A stretch of DNA of 16,598 nt from Planctomycetota bacterium (GTDB lineage: Bacteria; Planctomycetota; Phycisphaerae; SM23-33), in contig JAGHBS010000249.1 in assembly GCA_021160865.1 (NCBI GenBank), positions 1 through 16,598 on the forward strand, given 5' to 3'. The notes under the pieces are model-generated. The model was not told the DNA's origin and did not search any database. It was given only the letters and a program-made list of their open reading frames with translations. Within the stretch, counting starts at the first letter, position 1; every line of letters begins with the position of its first letter. Shown here piece after piece: positions 12,473-16,598 of the stretch. The position numbers and the translations under genes were made by a program.

Positions 12473-12988
12473 TTGGTAGAAGGACAAACTCAAACAATAG
12501 AAGATGCTGAGTTCTTCGGAGATAAGGTCTTCGAGGAACATGTAGTAAAGATCTATCGCTGTGCCAAGGTAGTAAAGGGTGGCAGACGTTTTCGTTTTGC
12601 TGCGCTGGTAGTTGTTGGTAATCGTGCCGGTCAGGTGGGTGTCGGGTACGGTAAAGCCAATGAGGTACCAGCAGCAGTCGAAAAGGCGGTAAAAAAGGCA
12701 AAAAAGGAAATTGTAAAGATAAACCTGAAGGGAAACACCATCCCGCATCCAGTAATCTCCAACTATGGTTCAACCAAGTTAGTGATGGTTCCTGCTAATG
12801 AGGGAACCGGCGTTATTGCAGGGGTTAATCTAAGACCTCTACTGGAATTAGCAGGGATAAAAGATGTACTGACTAAGTGTTATGGTTCGACTAACCCGAA
12901 GAACCTTATTAAGGCAGGTATGTTAGGATTAATGAAGTTGCGAAGCCCCGAACAGATAGCTCGTATACGGGGAGTGGATTTGAAATGA
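12473..12988 (+). CDS. rpsE: 30S ribosomal protein S5
   Basis: S5 helps to form the mRNA entry channel and influences decoding fidelity; spectinomycin-resistance changes lie in its N-terminal loop. The 171 residues contain FFGDKVFEEHVVKIYRCAKV followed by VKGGRRFRFAALVVVGNRAG. These are followed by GQVGVGYGKANEVPAAVEKA and GNTIPHPVISNYGSTKLVM, and then VIAGVNLRPLLELAGIKDVL. KGGRRF is intact, so nothing suggests resistance. TTG 12473 is the only start supported by the strong GGAGAGTGA ribosome-binding site; no ATG lies in frame near it. The stop overlaps the rplO ATG by four bases, where rpmD is usually found in other bacteria. Confidence 0.96.
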   Translation: MVEGQTQTIEDAEFFGDKVFEEHVVKIYRCAKVVKGGRRFRFAALVVVGNRAGQVGVGYGKANEVPAAVEKAVKKAKKEIVKINLKGNTIPHPVISNYGSTKLVMVPANEGTGVIAGVNLRPLLELAGIKDVLTKCYGSTNPKNLIKAGMLGLMKLRSPEQIARIRGVDLK

Positions 12989-13422
12989 AACTTGACGAAA
13001 TCTTATCTAAGGCAGGTCGATATAAAGCCCGCAAGCGAGTCGGCCGTGGTGGAAAACGAGGAAAGACTTCCGGACGCGGACATAAAGGAGCCGGTCAGCG
13101 CAGCGGCAACAAGGCACGGTACGGCTACGAAGGGGGACAAAATCCTGCTTTATCGAGAATACCCAAGCGCGGATTCAATAATGCTCAATTCCGCACCACT
13201 TACCAGGTGGTCAACGTTGCAAAGTTGAACGTCTTCGACGATGGCAGCAAGGTTGACTTGCAAAAACTCGCTGAAAAGGGACTTATTCGTCCCGATGCCG
13301 AACCGGTGAAAATCCTCGGCGACGGGACACTCAGGAAAAAATTAATAGTATCGGCAAATGCCTTCTCCGCCGCGGCTGAAAAGAAAATTATCGATGCTGG
13401 TGGAAGCATTGAGAAAATATAA
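12985..13422 (+). CDS. rplO: 50S ribosomal protein L15
   Basis: L15 is a late-assembling large-subunit protein with a long extended N-terminus. The 145 residues show the Gly/Arg/Lys-rich lead KARKRVGRGGKRGKTSGRGH followed by KGAGQRSGNKARYGYEGGQN. LSRIPKRGFNNAQFRTTYQV and the C-terminal domain ending VSANAFSAAAEKKIIDAGGS complete the protein. ATG 12985 overlaps the rpsE stop as ATGA, so the two are coupled. This places rplO directly after rpsE with no room for rpmD. secY starts 48 nt later. Confidence 0.98.
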   Translation: MKLDEILSKAGRYKARKRVGRGGKRGKTSGRGHKGAGQRSGNKARYGYEGGQNPALSRIPKRGFNNAQFRTTYQVVNVAKLNVFDDGSKVDLQKLAEKGLIRPDAEPVKILGDGTLRKKLIVSANAFSAAAEKKIIDAGGSIEKI

Positions 13423-13470
13423 GCATTCTTACAAGGACTGACAAAAATAATCTAAAAATCACAACAAGAG

Positions 13471-15225
13471 ATGATTTTACGAGTAATCAGATTAATCTTA
13501 GGCGCTGCCATATTAGCAGCGGCAGCAATGGTGATAAGTCGGGCAGTTCCGATGCTATCGGGCTGGGGGGGTGATTTACGTCAGCTGATACTGCCGATTG
13601 GGCTTATTCTCGGCTCGGTGGCCGGCATTGGAGCATACTACTTTGCTACATTTCGTTCATCATCACCATTTCAGGCGTTCAGGATTATATTAGCAGCAGT
13701 AGCGGGGATGATCGGATACTACTTCTTAGCCAGCGGTGGAGTTGAACTATATTTGCTGCTTAGTAAAGGTAGTTTCAGGGCTGCTAATCTGTTGACACCT
13801 GTAATGCATCTGACTGCAGTACTGGTAATCTTCGTAGTGTATTACTTTATGGTATTAGGTAGTTCATCGATTAGACGAGCCCTGGAAAATATCTTCGCCG
13901 TTCCTGACCTACTCAAGAAGTTAATCTTCACTCTTGGATTGCTTTGTATTTATAGAATCGGTTTCCACATTCCTCTACCAGGGCTCAATCAAACCGCACT
14001 GACGCGCTTCATGACCCGCACCTCCCAAGGGCCATTCGGACAAGCAATGGAATACTTCGCGATGTTTACCGGTGGAAACCTTCGACAATGTACCCTGTTC
14101 GGCTTGGGAATTATGCCCTACATCTCGGCTGCCATTATCTTCCAACTCCTTGCTACGGTGGTGCCGGCAATTGAGAAACTCCAGAAGGAAGGCCAGGCTG
14201 GCTATAGAAAAATACAGGAATATACCCGGTACCTGACGGTATTCTTGTGCATAATCCAGGCAATCGTTGTCTGGACGTCTATTATGCGACCAAACGTCTA
14301 TCCGGAATATCGTGGCTCGATAAGCATCTTCCTGATGGCAGTGTTCGGACTGACGGCAGGAACGATTTTCTTGATGTGGCTTGGCGAGCAGATAGATGAA
14401 TACGGGATCGGAAATGGAATTAGTCTGATAATAATGGCAGGGATTGTCGCCCGGCTGCCTTGGGCTATCAGGTTGCTGATTAATCGGGCATCACTGAAAA
14501 TTACAGCTGCAGAAGGCGATATCGGATTATCAAAGATAATCTTCTTGGTAGCCGCATTCATATTTGTAGTAGCCGGTTCGATCCTCATCACTCAGGCACA
14601 GCGGCGGATACCAATCCAGCAAGCCAAGCACACCCGAGGCAGACGTATCTACGGTGGACAAAGACAATATCTACCGCTGAGGGTGAATCACGGTGGGGTT
14701 ATGCCGATTATCTTCGCCTCATCACTTATGCTATTCCCAAGCGTAATATTTGTCAAAATCGCGGAAGTGTGGCGTAATTCATTCACTACTTTCATGGCAA
14801 GGGCTTTTCAGAGGGGTTCTCTTATCTATGAATTAGTTTACATCGGTATGATCTTCTTCTTTGCATATTTCTGGACGACTGTTCAGTTCCGTCCCAAGGA
14901 TATGGCTGAACAGCTTAGAGATTACGGTTCGTTCATCCCCGGACTTCGGCCGGGCAAGCGTACCGCCGATTACCTCGAACGAGTAATGGAACGGATAACC
15001 TATTGCGGGGCAGCATTCTTGGCAGTCATCGCTGTTATCCCTGAAGTAGTGGCGACAAGGTTGAAAATACCGTGGGCAATATCAGCCTTCCTGGGTGGAA
15101 CGGGTTTACTAATCGTCGTAGCAGTCGGGCTTGATTTTGTCCAGCGGATTGAGGCTGAACTGATTATGCGGAACTACGGGGGCTTCCTCACCGAGGGAGG
15201 AAGAATCCGCGCTGAAAGATGGTGA
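13471..15225 (+). CDS. secY: Preprotein translocase SecY with an extra N-terminal membrane domain
   Basis: SecY is the channel subunit of the SecYEG translocon in the inner membrane. The protein has 584 residues against about 430-460 usually. The canonical core begins near residue 136 (RRALENIFAVPDLLKKLIFT). It contains YRIGFHIPLPGLN, EYGIGNGISLIIM at 310-322, the cytosolic loop QRRIPIQQAKHTRGRR at 377-392, and the loop FIPGLRPGKRTADYLERV at 488-505, whose Arg493 matches the conserved SecA-contact arginine. Residues 1-135 add four hydrophobic segments, about 5-23, 37-58, 69-90 and 111-130. ATG 13471 has only AAGAG before it. An internal ATG at 13849 would give a normal-sized SecY but has no ribosome-binding site. 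adk follows after 4 nt. Confidence 0.95.
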   Translation: MILRVIRLILGAAILAAAAMVISRAVPMLSGWGGDLRQLILPIGLILGSVAGIGAYYFATFRSSSPFQAFRIILAAVAGMIGYYFLASGGVELYLLLSKGSFRAANLLTPVMHLTAVLVIFVVYYFMVLGSSSIRRALENIFAVPDLLKKLIFTLGLLCIYRIGFHIPLPGLNQTALTRFMTRTSQGPFGQAMEYFAMFTGGNLRQCTLFGLGIMPYISAAIIFQLLATVVPAIEKLQKEGQAGYRKIQEYTRYLTVFLCIIQAIVVWTSIMRPNVYPEYRGSISIFLMAVFGLTAGTIFLMWLGEQIDEYGIGNGISLIIMAGIVARLPWAIRLLINRASLKITAAEGDIGLSKIIFLVAAFIFVVAGSILITQAQRRIPIQQAKHTRGRRIYGGQRQYLPLRVNHGGVMPIIFASSLMLFPSVIFVKIAEVWRNSFTTFMARAFQRGSLIYELVYIGMIFFFAYFWTTVQFRPKDMAEQLRDYGSFIPGLRPGKRTADYLERVMERITYCGAAFLAVIAVIPEVVATRLKIPWAISAFLGGTGLLIVVAVGLDFVQRIEAELIMRNYGGFLTEGGRIRAERW

Positions 15226-15229
15226 TAGA

Positions 15230-15976
15230 ATGAAACCAATAACAGGACAAACCCAAACCAATCCATCTGAATCTTCTACACACACTGCTGGTGCGAGAAT
15301 AGTACTGATGGGTCCACCAGGAGCTGGTAAGGGAAGCGTATCCGAGCGTCTGGCTGATAAATTCGGTATGGCACACTTATCGAGCGGAGATATCCTCCGG
15401 GCTGAACGCTCCAGTGGTTCAGAACTTGGTGAAACCTTGAAAAAATACATGGATGCAGGCGAACTTGTACCAGATGAAATCGTTATAAAAATCATAATAA
15501 AATCAATTTCTTCGCTGGATAGTTCTAAAGGACTTTTGCTTGACGGTTTCCCTCGAACGGTAATCCAGGCTAAGCAGCTTGATGATGCTCTTGCAAAAGC
15601 GGGCTTACCTATTCAAGCGGTACTGCTTTTAGATGCACCTGAAGAGGTTTTGCTGAAACGAATAACGGGTCGGCGTATCTGTCCAAAATGTGGCAGGGTT
15701 TATCACATTGAGACGATGCCACCTGCCAAGGACAATATCTGCGACACCTGTGGAACAAAATTAATTCACCGGGACGATGATACCGAGCAGGTCGTCCGTG
15801 AGCGCATTAATCTATATCACAAAGAAACCGAGCCTGTTATTGAGTACTATCGTAAATCAGGTGTCAAGATAATCGAAGTGGACGCTGATGCTACCATTGA
15901 TGAGGTAGTCGAGCGGGCTATCGAGGGAATTCGTCAGGCCAATTTATTAGAAAAGGAAGGAAGAACTTCTGCATGA
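15230..15976 (+). CDS. adk: Adenylate kinase, zinc-LID type
   Basis: This enzyme converts ATP and AMP to two ADP and sets the adenylate balance in the cytosol. The P-loop GPPGAGKGS is at residues 28-36. HLSSGDILRAE forms the AMP-binding segment, GFPRT is intact, and the LID holds CPKC and CDTC, four cysteines that should bind zinc. DTEQVVRERI carries the LID arginines. The protein has 248 residues; the first 22 precede the usual RIVLMGPPG start and are Ser/Thr/Gln-rich. ATG 15230 has GGTGAT upstream and lies 4 nt after secY. ATG 15308 lies at the P-loop itself and would remove the first beta strand, so it is rejected. Gly-Lys-Gly-Ser replaces the common GKGT. Confidence 0.97.
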   Translation: MKPITGQTQTNPSESSTHTAGARIVLMGPPGAGKGSVSERLADKFGMAHLSSGDILRAERSSGSELGETLKKYMDAGELVPDEIVIKIIIKSISSLDSSKGLLLDGFPRTVIQAKQLDDALAKAGLPIQAVLLLDAPEEVLLKRITGRRICPKCGRVYHIETMPPAKDNICDTCGTKLIHRDDDTEQVVRERINLYHKETEPVIEYYRKSGVKIIEVDADATIDEVVERAIEGIRQANLLEKEGRTSA

Positions 15977-16598
15977 AAGAGGTTTTGGGTGTGGCTATCA
16001 GATTAAAATCCGCTCGTGAGATCGAATTGATGCGACGAGCAGGAAGAGTGGTACATGCTGTTTTATCACGGCTTGGTGAGATGATAGAACCTGGAATAAC
16101 TACTGCTGAATTGGACGCCCAGGCTGAGCGATTGACACGTTCGTTTGGCGCGGAATGCCTTTTTAAAGGCGTTCCGGGAAGGCAGGGACCTTTTCCGGGA
16201 AATATCTGCGTCTCCATAAATGACGAAGTGGTTCACGGAATACCTTCGGAAAAAAGAATAATTCGTCAGGGTGATGTAGTGAGTATTGATTTTGGTTGTC
16301 GGCTTGATGGTTATTGTGGTGATGCTGCCCGAACGTTCATCGTCGGTGGAAAGGCAAGCCATGATGTCCATCGGTTAGTCAACGTCACCAGGGAAGTATT
16401 AAAAATCGCGGTGGAAATGGCCAAACCAGGTATCCTATGGTCCACCGTAGCAAGGGCGATGCAAGATTATGTTGAAAAGCACGGGTTTTCCGTCGTAAAG
16501 GAATTCGTCGGTCATGGTATCGGGACAGAAATGCATGAAGACCCGAGGGTACCAAATTTCGTAAGTAAGGAACTACTGAAAAATGATATATTATTAGA
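15973..16598 (+). CDS. map: Type I methionine aminopeptidase, N-terminal 208 residues (partial)
   Basis: This metalloenzyme removes the initiator Met from nascent proteins at the ribosome. The gene runs off the right edge; 208 residues are visible. LKSAREIELMRRAGRVV opens the fold. ICVSINDEVVHGIPSE carries the substrate-gating His88. SIDFG gives metal ligand Asp106, GDAARTF gives Asp117, and FVGHGIGTEMHEDP gives ligand His181 and the conserved His188. The two Glu metal ligands lie beyond the window. The start ATG 15973 overlaps the adk stop (ATGA) and has AAGGAAGGA upstream. GTG 15991 (VAIRLKS) with AAAGAGG eight bases away is an equally plausible start closer to family length. A short insertion, FKGVPGRQGPFPG, precedes the ICVSIND motif. 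Confidence 0.96.
   Translation, partial: MKEVLGVAIRLKSAREIELMRRAGRVVHAVLSRLGEMIEPGITTAELDAQAERLTRSFGAECLFKGVPGRQGPFPGNICVSINDEVVHGIPSEKRIIRQGDVVSIDFGCRLDGYCGDAARTFIVGGKASHDVHRLVNVTREVLKIAVEMAKPGILWSTVARAMQDYVEKHGFSVVKEFVGHGIGTEMHEDPRVPNFVSKELLKNDILL

Noticed and set aside
12230..12773. Two overlapping minus-strand open frames opposite rplR and rpsE, one rich in Phe, Tyr, Leu and Cys
   Set aside because: Their hydrophobic look is the complement of Lys/Glu/Ala-rich ribosomal-protein codons. No ribosome-binding site or family match was seen.
1..16598. CRISPR arrays, transposases, toxin-antitoxin or defence genes
   Set aside because: I looked on both strands and saw none. All sizeable supported genes are core translation, secretion or housekeeping genes.

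Overview
This window is the ribosomal-protein superoperon of a bacterium: the end of the RNA polymerase beta' gene (rpoC), then the str, S10 and spc gene clusters in canonical order, all on the + strand, ending in adk and an incomplete map. Protein features point towards Planctomycetota or a close PVC-group relative. They include the S12, S7, S8 and L4 sequence style, an EF-G with a divergent domain III linker, zinc-type S14, absence of rpmD (L30), and absence of tuf after fusA. This assignment comes from remembered family patterns, not from a search. All three stop codons are used as terminators, so the code looks standard. Base composition is mildly AT-rich and even throughout, and I see no insertion sequence, prophage, CRISPR array, tRNA or rRNA.

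Layout. 1-288 is the rpoC 3' end, and an open in-frame tail continues past its stop. 463-1352 holds rpsL and rpsG, closed by a strong terminator-like hairpin (1372-1403). 1432-3540 is fusA. A good sigma70-type promoter (3587-3614) and a short hairpin leader then open the S10 cluster. That cluster runs rpsJ, rplC, rplD, rplW, rplB, rpsS, rplV, rpsC, rplP, rpmC, rpsQ (3674-9363). It flows without a break into the spc cluster: rplN, rplX, rplE, rpsN, rpsH, rplF, rplR, rpsE, rplO, secY, adk, map (9360-16598).

How the genes work together. Nearly every product is a ribosomal protein or translation factor made in stoichiometric amounts. EF-G drives translocation. SecY receives nascent membrane and secreted proteins. 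Adenylate kinase balances adenylate nucleotides, and methionine aminopeptidase trims the initiator Met. Short gaps and ATGA overlaps (rpsQ/rplN, rpsE/rplO, adk/map) indicate translational coupling. The longer gaps (rpsJ-rplC, rplC-rplD, rpsS-rplV) contain small inverted repeats that may regulate expression.

The most unusual item is SecY. It carries about 135 extra N-terminal residues that form four additional hydrophobic segments before the normal ten-helix core. Other departures are low-complexity tails on S3 and S17, a longer Gly/His-rich L3 loop near the peptidyl-transferase centre, and non-AUG starts for rplR and rpsE. I found no evidence of a novel multi-gene system. The window is a core housekeeping locus with a few lineage-specific embellishments.
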